A stretch of DNA of 40,250 nt from an uncultured Myxococcaceae bacterium (GCA_945952225.1 CAMFHP010000077.1:1-40250); one strand, 5' to 3'. Shown: positions 23,953-32,505, counted from the stretch's first letter. Made by a program: numbers and translations. Notes: generated from the sequence alone by a model not told the origin.

Positions 23953-25355
23953 GCGACGACGACGCGCTGTTTCGCGAGGCCCTCGCGGCCTGTGACGACG
24001 CTCCCATGGCCGTTCCGCCGGGCTTCGCCGACCGCGTGGTGGCGGCGGTGACCGAAGCCCCTCCGCGCCCTTCGCGCGCCCCGTGGGGACGCCTCGCAGC
24101 GGTCGCCGCGGCCGCCGCCCTGACCCTCGTGGGATGGGAGACGCGGGCCCGCGCAGGCGACGTCTCCGTGCCCTGGAGCACCGCGCGCGCGGTGGAACTC
24201 TCGCTCGGTCGCAGGGCGCGCGCCGTGGTCGAGCCGGGCACCCGACTGCGATGGCGCACCGGCGGATGGACGCCCTCGACGGTCGACACCGCGGAGCTCT
24301 CCGCGGGCTCGGTGTTTCTGCGCGTCGACGGCGGCGGCGGCTTCGACGTGCGCACGCCGCACGGAACGGTTCACGTCACGGGCACCTGCTTTCGGGTGAG
24401 CGCCGCGACCCCCTCAGGAGACGACGACATGACCCGCATGCAACGCGCCCGATGGTTCGGCGCGGGCGCCCTCACCGTGGCCCTCGCCGTGACCGTGTAC
24501 GAAGGCCGCGTGACCCTCGCGCAGGGCCACGGACGCGCGCCCGTCACCCTCTCCGCCGGCGAGCGCGCGACGGTCTCGTACGCCGGGGACGTGACCCGTG
24601 AGACCGCCTCCGCGCACACCGCGGACACCACCGCGCCCCCTGCGAACGGGGCCGTGGCCGTGGCCGACACCCGCGAGCCCGTCGCGCGCGCCGAGGCCCT
24701 CTCGCGCGAGGTCGAACGGCTCCGCGCGGTGCTCACGGCGCACCATCTCTCGCCCGACACGGGGGAGCCCACGGGCGATGCGGGACGCGCGCGCGGACTC
24801 GACGACAACGGCGACACCGACCTCACGCCCGACGAGTGGCGCACGCTCGCGCTGCGGGGGGAGCTTCGGTTTTCGATTCCCGGTGTGGGCGGCCGTGATC
24901 CGCTGGGGCGCATCGCGCACGAGGCCCACGAGATGGGACTGCGCGACCACGAGGTCACCGCCGTGCAGGAGGTGTTTCGTCGCGCCGAGGCACGGCTCAC
25001 CACCGAGCTCCGCGGGCTCTACCGCGAGGCCGCGGGCACCGACGCGGGGAGCCTCTCGCTCGACGCGCTCCAGTCGGAGATTCGCGACAAGACCCCGGTC
25101 GAGACCGTGGGCCAGGTCGACCGCCAGCTCGCGTACGAGCGCGGCGGACTCGCGCCCGCGCAGCGCGCCACGCCCGACATGACGCCCTACGAGCGCATGA
25201 TGCGGGCGGTGGTGGGCTACGAGGGAGAGCTCTCCCGCGAGCTCACGGCGCTCCTCGGCGAGCGCGACGCCCACGACCTGCTCCACGGGGAGCACGCGGT
25301 GGGGCGGCACAGCTACGGGCGGGGCTATCGGGCGGGAGACGGCGGGGCACCGTAA
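23949..25355 (+). CDS. FecR-like membrane regulator (probable anti-sigma factor)
   Basis: This 468-residue protein starts with a short cytoplasmic anti-sigma-like region (DDALFREALAACDDAP) and a membrane segment (~48-63). A FecR-type beta domain follows (~110-200; FDVRTPHGTVHVTGTCFRV and YEGRVTLAQG). A second hydrophobic stretch (~168-183, RWFGAGALTVALAVTVY) sits inside that domain. Next comes a coiled-coil-like helix (ALSREVERLRAVLT), then a C-terminal helical domain of about 200 residues. It overlaps the sigma gene by four bases. By analogy with FecR it should sense an envelope signal and control the sigma factor. The trigger is unknown, and no TonB receptor gene is adjacent. Confidence 0.82.
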   Translation: MSDDDALFREALAACDDAPMAVPPGFADRVVAAVTEAPPRPSRAPWGRLAAVAAAAALTLVGWETRARAGDVSVPWSTARAVELSLGRRARAVVEPGTRLRWRTGGWTPSTVDTAELSAGSVFLRVDGGGGFDVRTPHGTVHVTGTCFRVSAATPSGDDDMTRMQRARWFGAGALTVALAVTVYEGRVTLAQGHGRAPVTLSAGERATVSYAGDVTRETASAHTADTTAPPANGAVAVADTREPVARAEALSREVERLRAVLTAHHLSPDTGEPTGDAGRARGLDDNGDTDLTPDEWRTLALRGELRFSIPGVGGRDPLGRIAHEAHEMGLRDHEVTAVQEVFRRAEARLTTELRGLYREAAGTDAGSLSLDALQSEIRDKTPVETVGQVDRQLAYERGGLAPAQRATPDMTPYERMMRAVVGYEGELSRELTALLGERDAHDLLHGEHAVGRHSYGRGYRAGDGGAP

Positions 25356-25379
25356 GAAACCTTGCGGTAACAGAAGGGA

Positions 25380-26822
25380 TCAGTCTTCGCCCTGCGCGCG
25401 GGTGTACGCCGGGGCGCCGTCGATGGTGTGGAGCTTCTCGACGTGCATCCACGGGCGCGCGGCGCCGACGCGGGCGAGGAGGTCGAGCACGTCGCGGTCG
25501 TCGGGCGTCGCGGCGTTGTCGCGGCGCACGAAGCGGCAGCGGTGGTGATCCACGAGGTCGGGCAGCGCGCCGGGCGAGGGCCACACCTGCGTGCCGCGGT
25601 TCGAGATCATCTTGAGGCGGAAGGGGCTGCCCTCGGTGGCCTTCACCAGCGCGTCGGCGAGCGCGTCGGGCATGTCGGTGGCGCGCACGAACACGTCGGC
25701 GCCCACAAGCGCCATGGGCGTGTGGAGCGCGGCGGGCGGCGCGGGCGCTTCCGTCGGGAGCACGAGCGGGCGGTGGTCGCGGGCGCGCAGGCGCTCGGCG
25801 CGGCGGCCGAAGCGGGCGATCACGGCGTCGGTGAACTCCGCGGTGCCCACGGCGCCCTTCGCCGTCACGTCGCGGGTGAAGATCCCGTCTTCGAGCGTCG
25901 CGGCGAGGGCGTGTTCGAGCGTCGACGCGTGCGTGAGGAGCCCGAGGTGGCGCAGGAGCATCGCGCCCGAGAGCATCACCGCCGTGGGGTTCGCGATGTT
26001 CTGGCCCGCGATGGTGGGCGCGCTGCCGTGCACGGCTTCGAACATCGCCACGTCGCGCCCGAGGTTGGCACCCGGCGCGAAGCCGAGTCCGCCGATGAGG
26101 CCCGAGGTGAGGTCGCTGAGAATGTCGCCGTTCATGTTCGTGGTGACGATGACCTCGAACTGCTCGGGCGCGCGCACGAGCTGGTGCGCGCAGTTGTCGA
26201 CGAGCACGTGGTCGGCCTGGATGTCGGGGTACTCGCGGGCCACCTCTTCGAAGGTGCGCTTCATGAGGCCCTCGGTGAGCTTCATGATGTTGGCCTTCGT
26301 GGCGCAGGTGACGCGGCGGCGGCCCTCGGCGCGGGCGAGTTCGAAGGCCACGCGCGCGGTCTTCTCGCAGCCCTGCCGCGAGATGAGCTTGAGACACTGG
26401 GCCACCGTCGGCGTCTGCTGGTGCTCGATGCCCGCGTAGAGGTCTTCGACGTTCTCGCGCACCACCACGAGGTCGATGCCGCGCCCCGCGAAGGGCGAAG
26501 GAACGCCCGGGAGCTCCCGCACCGGACGCACGTTGGCGTACGTCTCGAAGAGCTTGCGGAGGGTCACGTTGGCGCTCTTCTCGCCGTAGCCCACGGGGGT
26601 CTCGAGCGGGCCCTTGAGCACCACCCGCGTGTCGCGAATCGAGGCGAGCGTCTCGGCGGGAACGCCCGTCGCCAGGCCGCGCCGGAAGCTCACCGCGCCC
26701 GCCTCGCACCGCTCCCACGTGATGCCCGCGCCCAGCGCGTCGAGCGCGCGCTGCGTCGCGCCCACCACCTCGGGCCCGATGCCGTCTCCGGGGATCACCG
26801 TCACTCGTCGATTCGTCGTCAT
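25380..26822 (-). CDS. icd: NADP-type isocitrate dehydrogenase
   Basis: This 480-residue enzyme oxidatively decarboxylates isocitrate to 2-oxoglutarate in the TCA cycle. It has VIPGDGIGPEV at the N terminus, the substrate loop YGEKSANVTLRKLFETYANVRPVRELPG, DLVVVRENVEDLYAG, and the family signature NMNGDILSDLTSGLIGGLGFAPGANLG. The ~480-residue length, with a C-terminal extension after the ~340-residue core (FVRATDMPDALADALVKATEGSPFRLKMI), matches the Thermus-like class rather than the E. coli type. Cofactor preference is inferred from class. The gene converges with the FecR-like gene. A weak stem (ACCGTAA with TTGCGGT, 25349-25368) lies between the two stops. Confidence 0.92.
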   Translation of the reverse strand: MTTNRRVTVIPGDGIGPEVVGATQRALDALGAGITWERCEAGAVSFRRGLATGVPAETLASIRDTRVVLKGPLETPVGYGEKSANVTLRKLFETYANVRPVRELPGVPSPFAGRGIDLVVVRENVEDLYAGIEHQQTPTVAQCLKLISRQGCEKTARVAFELARAEGRRRVTCATKANIMKLTEGLMKRTFEEVAREYPDIQADHVLVDNCAHQLVRAPEQFEVIVTTNMNGDILSDLTSGLIGGLGFAPGANLGRDVAMFEAVHGSAPTIAGQNIANPTAVMLSGAMLLRHLGLLTHASTLEHALAATLEDGIFTRDVTAKGAVGTAEFTDAVIARFGRRAERLRARDHRPLVLPTEAPAPPAALHTPMALVGADVFVRATDMPDALADALVKATEGSPFRLKMISNRGTQVWPSPGALPDLVDHHRCRFVRRDNAATPDDRDVLDLLARVGAARPWMHVEKLHTIDGAPAYTRAQGED

Positions 26823-26904
26823 GTCGCGCTCCGCTCCCTTGAGTCAGGACGTGTGATGCATGACATGGAGTTCATGTTTCAAGTCCGCAAGCCTCGGAAT
26901 CGAC

Positions 26905-26926
26905 ACGGTGTGGCGATTCGCACCGT
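26905..26926. terminator. Stem-loop between winged-helix gene and icd
   Basis: ACGGTGTG (26905-26912) pairs with CGCACCGT (26919-26926), eight pairs with one G-U, around a 6-base loop. It lies 48 bp beyond the winged-helix stop and 82 bp before the icd start, both leftward. No T-tract follows, so termination is plausible but unproven. Confidence 0.3.
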
Positions 26927-26974
26927 CGGGGGTGCGCCGGGCGCGGTCGCGGGGGGCGGGAGCCGCGTCGTGGG

Positions 26975-27301
26975 TCAGCGACGGGTGCGCGGAGGGGCGC
27001 CGGGCTCGATGAGGGCGATGAGGTCGGCCACGCGGCGGTGCTGCTCGACGGGGTGGCGGAGGGGGAGCGTTCCGCGCACGCGGTAGCGGTTGCGGCGGCC
27101 CTCGCGGGTGCGCTCGACGTAGCCCGCCGTCTCCAGGTCGGTGACGATGCGGGCCACGGCGCGCTCGGTGATTCCGACGAGCTCCGCGAGGTCACGGAGG
27201 CGCACCTCGGGGTCGCGCGCGATGCAGAGCAGCACGTGGGCGTGGTTGGTCAGAAAGGTCCATGCCGGGGTGGCGGGGGCGGAGGGCGCGTCGTCGGACA
27301 C
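26975..27301 (-). CDS. Small winged-helix transcriptional regulator
   Basis: This 108-residue protein is a single winged helix-turn-helix domain: WTFLTNHAHVLLCIARDPEVRLRDLAELVGITERAVARIVTDLETAGYVERTREGRRNRYRVR. The recognition helix is around ERAVARIVTDL and the wing is REGRRNRYRV. It resembles MarR/ArsR-type regulators but lacks metal-binding cysteines in helix 3. A short Pro/Arg-rich tail follows. The GTG start has no ribosome-binding site, and TACACT lies six bases upstream, suggesting a leaderless mRNA. The target is unknown. Confidence 0.85.
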   Translation of the reverse strand: MSDDAPSAPATPAWTFLTNHAHVLLCIARDPEVRLRDLAELVGITERAVARIVTDLETAGYVERTREGRRNRYRVRGTLPLRHPVEQHRRVADLIALIEPGAPPRTRR

Positions 27302-27307
27302 GGCGCG

Positions 27308-27313
27308 AGTGTA
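27308..27313 (-). promoter_or_regulatory. -10-like element directly before the winged-helix start
   Basis: On the minus strand TACACT (four of six -10 matches) ends six bases before the GTG at 27301. The spacing is that of a leaderless promoter. It lies between the end of the DUF4397 gene and this start. Confidence 0.35.
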
Positions 27314-27329
27314 GGGCGAGTGTGCGTTG

Positions 27330-29090
27330 TTACGGGAGCACCGAGCACGCCGTGAGGGCGCCGCCCGACGCGGTCATGCCGTCGTTGCAGATGAGCGCGC
27401 GCAGGGGCGTGGTGGCGTTGCCGAGGCGTCCGATCGCGAAGACCGAGGCCGTGGCGCCGAGGGGAACGCTCACGCCCGAGACCTGGAGCGGATACATCCC
27501 CGCCGCCGTCGCCATGCCCGCGACGCGCGCGGCCACCGTGGCGTTCGACACTGCCGTGGGGAGCGCGAGCGCCGTGGCCGCGTTGGGGAACGCGATGTTC
27601 GAGAAGAGGGGCGTGAAGGCCGTGCCCGTGCCCGGGATGCCCACGTCGACGGCGGGCGTTCCCGGCGAGGCGTGGACGAAGCGCACCTTGGCCTCCGCGG
27701 CCGTCGCGAGCGCGTCTTCGACGTAGGGCTGGAGGCGGAACGCCGTCGCGCCCGAATCACCCACGATGCCCACCGCGCCGATGGTCGCGCGCGCACCCGC
27801 CGCCAGCGCGGGGAGCGGATAGTCGGGGAGCATCGCGAGGGCCGTGTCGCAGTTGGCCGAGCCCGGCGCCACGATGCGGACGGTGTACGTGTTCGCGGGG
27901 AGCGTGAGGTACGCCGTCACCTGCGAGTACGCGAGGCCCGCGCTCACACCGAGGCCCGCGAGCGTCGGGCGGATGCCCGTCCACGAGGTCGCCGACGCGG
28001 GGCGCACGCACACGTCGACCGCGGGCGCGCCGGGCGAGAGGTGGGCCACGCGCACGTTCACGTTCGCAGGCGCCGTCTCCGCGGGGAGCACCGAGCACGC
28101 CGTGAGCGCGCCGCCCGCCGTGGTCATCGCGTCGTTGCAGACGAGCGCGCGGAGCGGGGTGGTGGCGTTGCCGAGGCGTCCGATCGCGAAGACCGACACC
28201 GTGGCGCCGAGCGGGATGTTCACGCCCGTGAGCTGCAGCGGGTACATGCCCGCGGCGGTGGCCATGCCCGCGACGCGCGCCGCGACCGTGGCGTTCTCGA
28301 CGGCGGTGGGGAGCGCGAGCGCCGTGCCCGCGTTGGGGAAGGCGATGTCGGAGAAGAGAGGCGTGAAGGCCGTGCCCGCGCCGGGGATGCCCACGTCGAC
28401 GTTGGGCGTGCCGGGCGACGCGTGGACGAAGCGCACCTTGGCCTGCGCCGCCGTCGCGAGCGCGTCTTCGACGTAGGGCGTGAGACGGAACGCGTTGGCG
28501 CCCGTCTCGCCCACGATGCCCACGGCGCCGACGGTGGCGCGCGTGCCTGCGGCGAGCGCGGGCAGCGGCACGTCGGGGAGCATCGCGAGGGCCGTGTCGC
28601 AGTTCGCCGAACCCGGCGCCACGATGCGGACGGTGTACGTGTTCGCGGGGAGCGTGAGGTACGCCGTCACCTGCGAGTAGGCGAGACCTGCGCTCACGCC
28701 GAGGCCCGCGAGCGTCGGGCGGATGCCCGTCCACGACGTCGCCGACGCGGGGCGCACGCACACGTCGACCGCGGGCGCGCCCGGCGAGAGGTGGGCCACG
28801 CGCACGCTGACCGTGCCCGCGCCGCCGTCGCCCGTGCTGCCATCGGAGCCCGTGCTGCCATCGTTGCCGGTGCTCGCGTCGGAGCCCGTGCTGGCGTCGG
28901 TGTTGGTGCTGGCGTCGGTGTTGGTGCTCGCGTCGTTGGTGCTGGCGTCGTTGTTGGTGCTGGCGTCCGTGGGCGTCGAGGCCGGCGTGTCGTCGCCGCA
29001 GCCGACGGCGAACACACCCGATGCGACCAGCGCTGCGAGCAGCGGGACGCGAACACGCGAGAGGCCAGAGAAGCTGAAGTCTGCAGGCAT
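27330..29090 (-). CDS. Lipoprotein with four DUF4397 domains
   Basis: This 586-residue predicted lipoprotein has lipobox VGC with Cys31. Residues ~32-85 are a low-complexity Asp/Ala/Ser/Thr/Asn linker. Then come two tandem 250-residue units (~86-336 and ~336-585), each with two DUF4397-like domains: one opening RVAHLSPGAPAVDVCV, the other KVRFVHASPGTP-VDVGIP. Strands such as YLTLPANTYTVRIVAPG are typical of the family, which forms surface beta-sandwich repeats of unknown ligand. Each unit ends with a Cys pair (CNDAMTT...TACSVLP), possibly a disulfide. The ATG has GGAGGAAC upstream. The winged-helix gene follows 28 bp later. Confidence 0.88.
   Translation of the reverse strand: MPADFSFSGLSRVRVPLLAALVASGVFAVGCGDDTPASTPTDASTNNDASTNDASTNTDASTNTDASTGSDASTGNDGSTGSDGSTGDGGAGTVSVRVAHLSPGAPAVDVCVRPASATSWTGIRPTLAGLGVSAGLAYSQVTAYLTLPANTYTVRIVAPGSANCDTALAMLPDVPLPALAAGTRATVGAVGIVGETGANAFRLTPYVEDALATAAQAKVRFVHASPGTPNVDVGIPGAGTAFTPLFSDIAFPNAGTALALPTAVENATVAARVAGMATAAGMYPLQLTGVNIPLGATVSVFAIGRLGNATTPLRALVCNDAMTTAGGALTACSVLPAETAPANVNVRVAHLSPGAPAVDVCVRPASATSWTGIRPTLAGLGVSAGLAYSQVTAYLTLPANTYTVRIVAPGSANCDTALAMLPDYPLPALAAGARATIGAVGIVGDSGATAFRLQPYVEDALATAAEAKVRFVHASPGTPAVDVGIPGTGTAFTPLFSNIAFPNAATALALPTAVSNATVAARVAGMATAAGMYPLQVSGVSVPLGATASVFAIGRLGNATTPLRALICNDGMTASGGALTACSVLP
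27334..28083 (-). repeat. Tandem 750-bp coding repeat, second unit
   Basis: This is the distal half (C-terminal) of the DUF4397 lipoprotein gene. It aligns base for base with 28084-28833 at an offset of exactly 750. The part nearest the unit start (27836-28064) is almost identical to its partner, while the remainder shows many substitutions. Confidence 0.85.
28084..28833 (-). repeat. Tandem 750-bp coding repeat, first unit
   Basis: This is the N-terminal-proximal unit of the DUF4397 lipoprotein gene, 250 codons long and in the same frame as the second unit. Confidence 0.85.
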
Positions 29091-29303
29091 GGAAGTTCCT
29101 CCGTGCGCTCACGTCGCGCGGAGTGCTGAAACCCCCTCCGCGTCGCGCGAGCAGCGATGACGTCGACACGCCGTCGACGGCCAATGCGATGCGCGCAACC
29201 TCGTCGCGGGTGCGCACCACCCTGCGCGAAAATGCCTTTGTTTCCCGTGTGCGCTGCGCAACCTTCATGCGGTGTGTGGACTGTCGAGGGCCCGTTCGCA
29301 CGG

Positions 29304-29331
29304 TTGAGCTGCGACGCGCATCTGGGATAGA
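29304..29331 (+). promoter_or_regulatory. Putative leaderless promoter of the methyltransferase gene
   Basis: TTGAGC (29304-29309, four of six -35 matches) is followed after 16 bp by GATAGA (29326-29331, three of six -10 matches). The GTG start is 10 bases further, at the expected transcription start, and no ribosome-binding site is visible. Confidence 0.4.
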
Positions 29332-29341
29332 CACCGCGCCC

Positions 29342-30199
29342 GTGAGCCCCCGAACGCCCGTCGCCCACAAGGGCTACGTCATGCCCGGTGCTGTTCCTCC
29401 CGGCGCCGACGACCCCGCGCTCGCCGCGTGCGAGGAGGGCGTGACGCTCGATGCCCTCAGCGGTCGCTTCAAGATCTTTCAGTACAAGAAGGGCCATCGG
29501 TACTCGACCGACGACGTGCTCGTCGCGTGGTACGGCACCGCGCTCGCGCCCCATCCCGCCGTCGTGCTCGACCTCGGGAGCGGCATCGGCTCCGTCGCGA
29601 TGACCGCCGCGTGGAGGCTCCCGGGCTCGCGCTTCGTCACCGTCGAAGCGCAGGCGATCAGCGTCGCGCTCGCGCGTCGCTCCGTGGCCTACAACGGCCT
29701 CGGCGAGCGCTTCGACGTGCGCCTCGGCGACCTGCGCGACCCCGCGGCGCTCGGCGACGACGAGCGCTTCGACCTCATTCTCGGCAGCCCGCCGTACTTC
29801 GCCCCCGACGAGGGACCGCACGGCGACCACGCGCAGAAGGTCGCGTGCCGCTTCGAACTCCGCGGCGACGTCGCCGACTACTGCCGCGTGGCCGCCGCGC
29901 ACCTGCAACCGGGGGCGATGTTCGCGTGCGTGTTTCCCGTGCAGCCCGCGCATCAGGAGGCGCGCGTGCTCGCGGCCGCGGAGGCTGCGGGGCTCACGAT
30001 CGTGCGCCGTCGCGACGTGGTGCTGCGCGAGGGCGACGCGCCGCTGCTCGGTCTCTTCGCGATGGTGCGCAGCGGGGACCTTCCCGAGGCGATGCGCGGT
30101 CAGACGTGGCGCGAGCCCGCGCTGGTGATCCGCGGGGGCGACGGGCGCGTGCACCCCGAGTACGCCGCGGTGAAGCTGTCCTTCGGCTTCCCGCCGTAG
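29342..30199 (+). CDS. TrmN6-like SAM-dependent methyltransferase
   Basis: This 285-residue enzyme has a Rossmann SAM-binding motif VVLDLGSGIGSVAM and an (N/D/S)PPY-type adenine-N6 catalytic motif written here as GSPPYF. YKKGHRYSTDDVLVAW matches the start of tRNA1(Val) A37 N6-methyltransferases (TrmN6/YfiC) and related small RNA or protein methyltransferases. The Ser in place of Asn in (N)PPY is a substitution that could change or weaken N6-amine chemistry. The GTG at 29342 fits a leaderless promoter; an ATG at 29381 (MPGAVPPGADDP) is an alternative. The gene is convergent with the lipid kinase gene 8 bp downstream. Confidence 0.83.
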   Translation: MSPRTPVAHKGYVMPGAVPPGADDPALAACEEGVTLDALSGRFKIFQYKKGHRYSTDDVLVAWYGTALAPHPAVVLDLGSGIGSVAMTAAWRLPGSRFVTVEAQAISVALARRSVAYNGLGERFDVRLGDLRDPAALGDDERFDLILGSPPYFAPDEGPHGDHAQKVACRFELRGDVADYCRVAAAHLQPGAMFACVFPVQPAHQEARVLAAAEAAGLTIVRRRDVVLREGDAPLLGLFAMVRSGDLPEAMRGQTWREPALVIRGGDGRVHPEYAAVKLSFGFPP

Positions 30200-30206
30200 C
30201 GGAGGG

Positions 30207-31094
30207 TCACGGCGGGGCGAGCACGGCGAGCGAGGCGGGCACGCAGCGCACGTCGAGGTCGACCTCGCCGAGGTCCTCTCCGTCGGCGATGGCGCGGCAC
30301 GTGGGCGAGGCGAGCACCCGCGCGTGGCGCACCCGCGCGACGGCGATGCAGTCGTGGTCGGCCTCGCGCTCGCCCGCGGTGCGAAGCAGGTGGATGCCCG
30401 CGGACACGAGCTCGCCCACGTCGCACGCGGTCACGAGCGTCACGTCGAGGAGCCCGTCGTCGGGAATGATCTCCGCCGCGCCCTGCGCGAAGAGGCATCG
30501 CGGCGGCGCGAGGTTGGCGACGGTGACCGCGGTGGCGTCGCACTCGAACGTGCGCCCGTCGAGGGAGAGCGACACGCGCACCGGGGTGAGGGCCTTGAGC
30601 TGCGCGAGCGCCGTGGCCGCGTAGGCGAGCAGGCCCCAGCGGTTCTTCTCTTCGCGGGTCGTCGTGCCGATCGTGTCGGCGTACACGCCGATGGAGGCCG
30701 TGAGCACCGCGCAGCGGCCGTTGACCGACATCGTGTCGATGCGGCGCACGTGGCCCGCGCGGAGCCACGCGAGGGCCTCGTCGGGCGTGCGTCCGAGGCC
30801 CAGCGCGTCGGCGATGGAGTTCGAAGTGCCCAGCGGGATCACCCCGAGCGTGGCACCCGCGCGTACGGCTTCGGCCGCCACGAGCGAGACCGTGCCGTCG
30901 CCGCCCGCGACGAGGAGCGTGTGGGCGCCCTGCGCGAGGGCCTCGCGGGCGCACACGTCGGCGTCGCGCGAGGCCGAGGTCTCCAGCACGTGCTCGGGGC
31001 GCTCGTCGCCGAAGTGCGCGAGGAGCTCCGCGAGGTCGTCATGCCCGCGCCCCGCGGCGGGGTTCACGATCAGCGCGACGCCGGGACGCTTCAC
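30207..31094 (-). CDS. Diacylglycerol/lipid kinase family protein
   Basis: This 295-residue protein is of the YegS/BmrU/DgkB type. NPAAGRGHDDL at residues 11-21, the nucleotide-binding GGDGT (64-68), and IPLGTSNSIADALGLGRTP are the conserved DAGK catalytic-domain signatures. The C-terminal lobe contains DDGLLDVTLV, as in YegS. It probably phosphorylates a lipid or sphingoid-like substrate at the membrane; the substrate cannot be told from sequence. The GTG start overlaps the stop of the TPM-domain gene by four bases, so the two are translationally coupled. Confidence 0.9.
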   Translation of the reverse strand: MKRPGVALIVNPAAGRGHDDLAELLAHFGDERPEHVLETSASRDADVCAREALAQGAHTLLVAGGDGTVSLVAAEAVRAGATLGVIPLGTSNSIADALGLGRTPDEALAWLRAGHVRRIDTMSVNGRCAVLTASIGVYADTIGTTTREEKNRWGLLAYAATALAQLKALTPVRVSLSLDGRTFECDATAVTVANLAPPRCLFAQGAAEIIPDDGLLDVTLVTACDVGELVSAGIHLLRTAGEREADHDCIAVARVRHARVLASPTCRAIADGEDLGEVDLDVRCVPASLAVLAPP

Positions 31095-31942
31095 CAGTCG
31101 TTCCCTCCGTCACCGCCGCCGTCACCGCCACCACCGCCCCAGTCCGACACGTCGCCCTCGATGGGTGCGACGCCCGGCGCGTCGTCACGGTGGCCCATGG
31201 CCTGGCCCAGCGCGTAGCCCGCGAGGCCGCCCAGCGCCGCGCCCGCGAGGCCCGTGCCCACACGACCCGCCATGCCGTTGCCGGGGCTGTTCCAGGGCCC
31301 CACAGGGGCGCCGCCGTAGCCCCAGGCCTGCGACCCGTAGCCGGGGCCTCCGCGGGGGTCGAGGAAGGGCGGCTGCGCGGGCGGAGGCACGTACGTCGAC
31401 CGCACGTGACGGCGCCGCGAGAGGAGCCACGCGACGCCGCCCACCGCGAGCAGTCCGATCACCACCGTGCCCCAGGGAACGCCCTCCCGTGCGCGCTGCG
31501 CGAGGCCCGTCGAGGTGCCCTGTGCGGCGCTGCCCGCGGCGTCGACGATGGCGCCGAGTCCGTCGGCCCAACGCCCCTCGCGAAAGGCCGCGTCGCCCGC
31601 GTCGGCGAGCGTGCCGCGGGGGTCGACGATGCCCGCGCCGATGCCGTAGCGCACGACGGTCCAGCGGTGCGCCGGGTCGACGGCGATCACCACGGTCTCG
31701 GGCGTGTCGCGAAAGCCCTGGGCGAAGCTGTCGAAGGCCCCGCGCGCGTTCTGCGAGGTCGAGGTCACGATCTGCACGCGCAGCCGATCGGGCGTGGGGC
31801 GCGCGCTGAGCGCGGCCTCTTCGGCGGGCGTGAGCACGTTGGCGCCGTCGCGCACGACGATGGTCCCGGCCCATGCGGGCTGCGTCGCGCCGAGCGCCGC
31901 CGCGAGCGCGGCCATGGGGAGCGTGATTCGCGTGAGGTTCAT
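31091..31942 (-). CDS. TPM-domain membrane protein
   Basis: This 283-residue protein has a signal peptide (LPMAALAAALGATQPAWA). A TPM domain follows (~20-145; VVRDGANVLTPAEEAAL, RLRVQIVTSTSQ, TVVIAVDPAHRWTVVRYGIGAGI), as in Rcf/YgcG-type proteins. One transmembrane helix (TVVIGLLAVGGVAWLLS) comes next, then a Gly/Pro-rich region with a glycine-zipper-like segment (GTGLAGAALGGLAGYALG). The tail is strikingly rich in Gly, Asp and Trp. TPM domains can act as phosphatases or assembly factors; no activity is assigned here. AGGAGG precedes the ATG. It heads a two-gene unit with the lipid kinase. Confidence 0.83.
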   Translation of the reverse strand: MNLTRITLPMAALAAALGATQPAWAGTIVVRDGANVLTPAEEAALSARPTPDRLRVQIVTSTSQNARGAFDSFAQGFRDTPETVVIAVDPAHRWTVVRYGIGAGIVDPRGTLADAGDAAFREGRWADGLGAIVDAAGSAAQGTSTGLAQRAREGVPWGTVVIGLLAVGGVAWLLSRRRHVRSTYVPPPAQPPFLDPRGGPGYGSQAWGYGGAPVGPWNSPGNGMAGRVGTGLAGAALGGLAGYALGQAMGHRDDAPGVAPIEGDVSDWGGGGGDGGGDGGNDW

Positions 31943-32166
31943 GGGGTCTTGCCTCCTGTGGCTCGTCGGAGCGGTCACCACCACGATCCGTGCCTCGCCG
32001 TGTTTCGCGTGAATGGCCTTCTGCGAAGGGCCTCCGCGGTGTCGTCACGCCACGGGTGGGGCGCGCGTGCGGGGCGCGCTTCGCGATCGACGGCGTGCGC
32101 TGCGCGGTTCGCGACGTGCAGTGCGCGCGGCGGGGCCCGCGGTGGGCGTCGGAGGCGAAGCGCACG

Positions 32167-32343
32167 ATGAGAGACACGCAATGGTGGCAACGGCTGCTCC
32201 CCGCACGGAGCGCCGCGGTCGATGAGGTCCGCTACTCGATCGTCGAGGCGCCGCGCTCGCTGCGTGCGCTCGTCGCGGTGTCGCTGCTGTGGGTGGTGGG
32301 CATCCTGGTGATGGCGTTCTTCCGCCCGCTCGGACCGCTCTGA
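32167..32343 (+). CDS. Small single-pass membrane protein
   Basis: This 58-residue protein has a basic soluble start (MRDTQWWQRLLPARSAAVDE) and one transmembrane helix near the end (LRALVAVSLLWVVGILVMAFF). I do not recognise it. Support comes from the clean hydrophobic helix and GGAGG about 12 bases before the ATG. It stands alone between leftward genes, so it is a modest call. Confidence 0.45.
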   Translation: MRDTQWWQRLLPARSAAVDEVRYSIVEAPRSLRALVAVSLLWVVGILVMAFFRPLGPL

Positions 32344-32505
32344 GCGTCCCGTCGTCGGCGCTGCGTGGATGGCGCGCGCGGAGCCCGTTCCGCCGCGTCG
32401 TCGCGCGCGGTCGTCGCGCTTCGAAACGCCACCGCGCCGCGATCCCCGGCGCCTCCCTCCGTTGGGAGACACCGGCGATGCGGCGCGTGGCGCGCGGTGC
32501 GGCGG

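Noticed and set aside
25349-25368. Strong terminator between the FecR-like gene and icd
   Set aside because: The stem has only seven pairs including a G-U and overlaps the stop codon, so I mention it under icd but do not list it.
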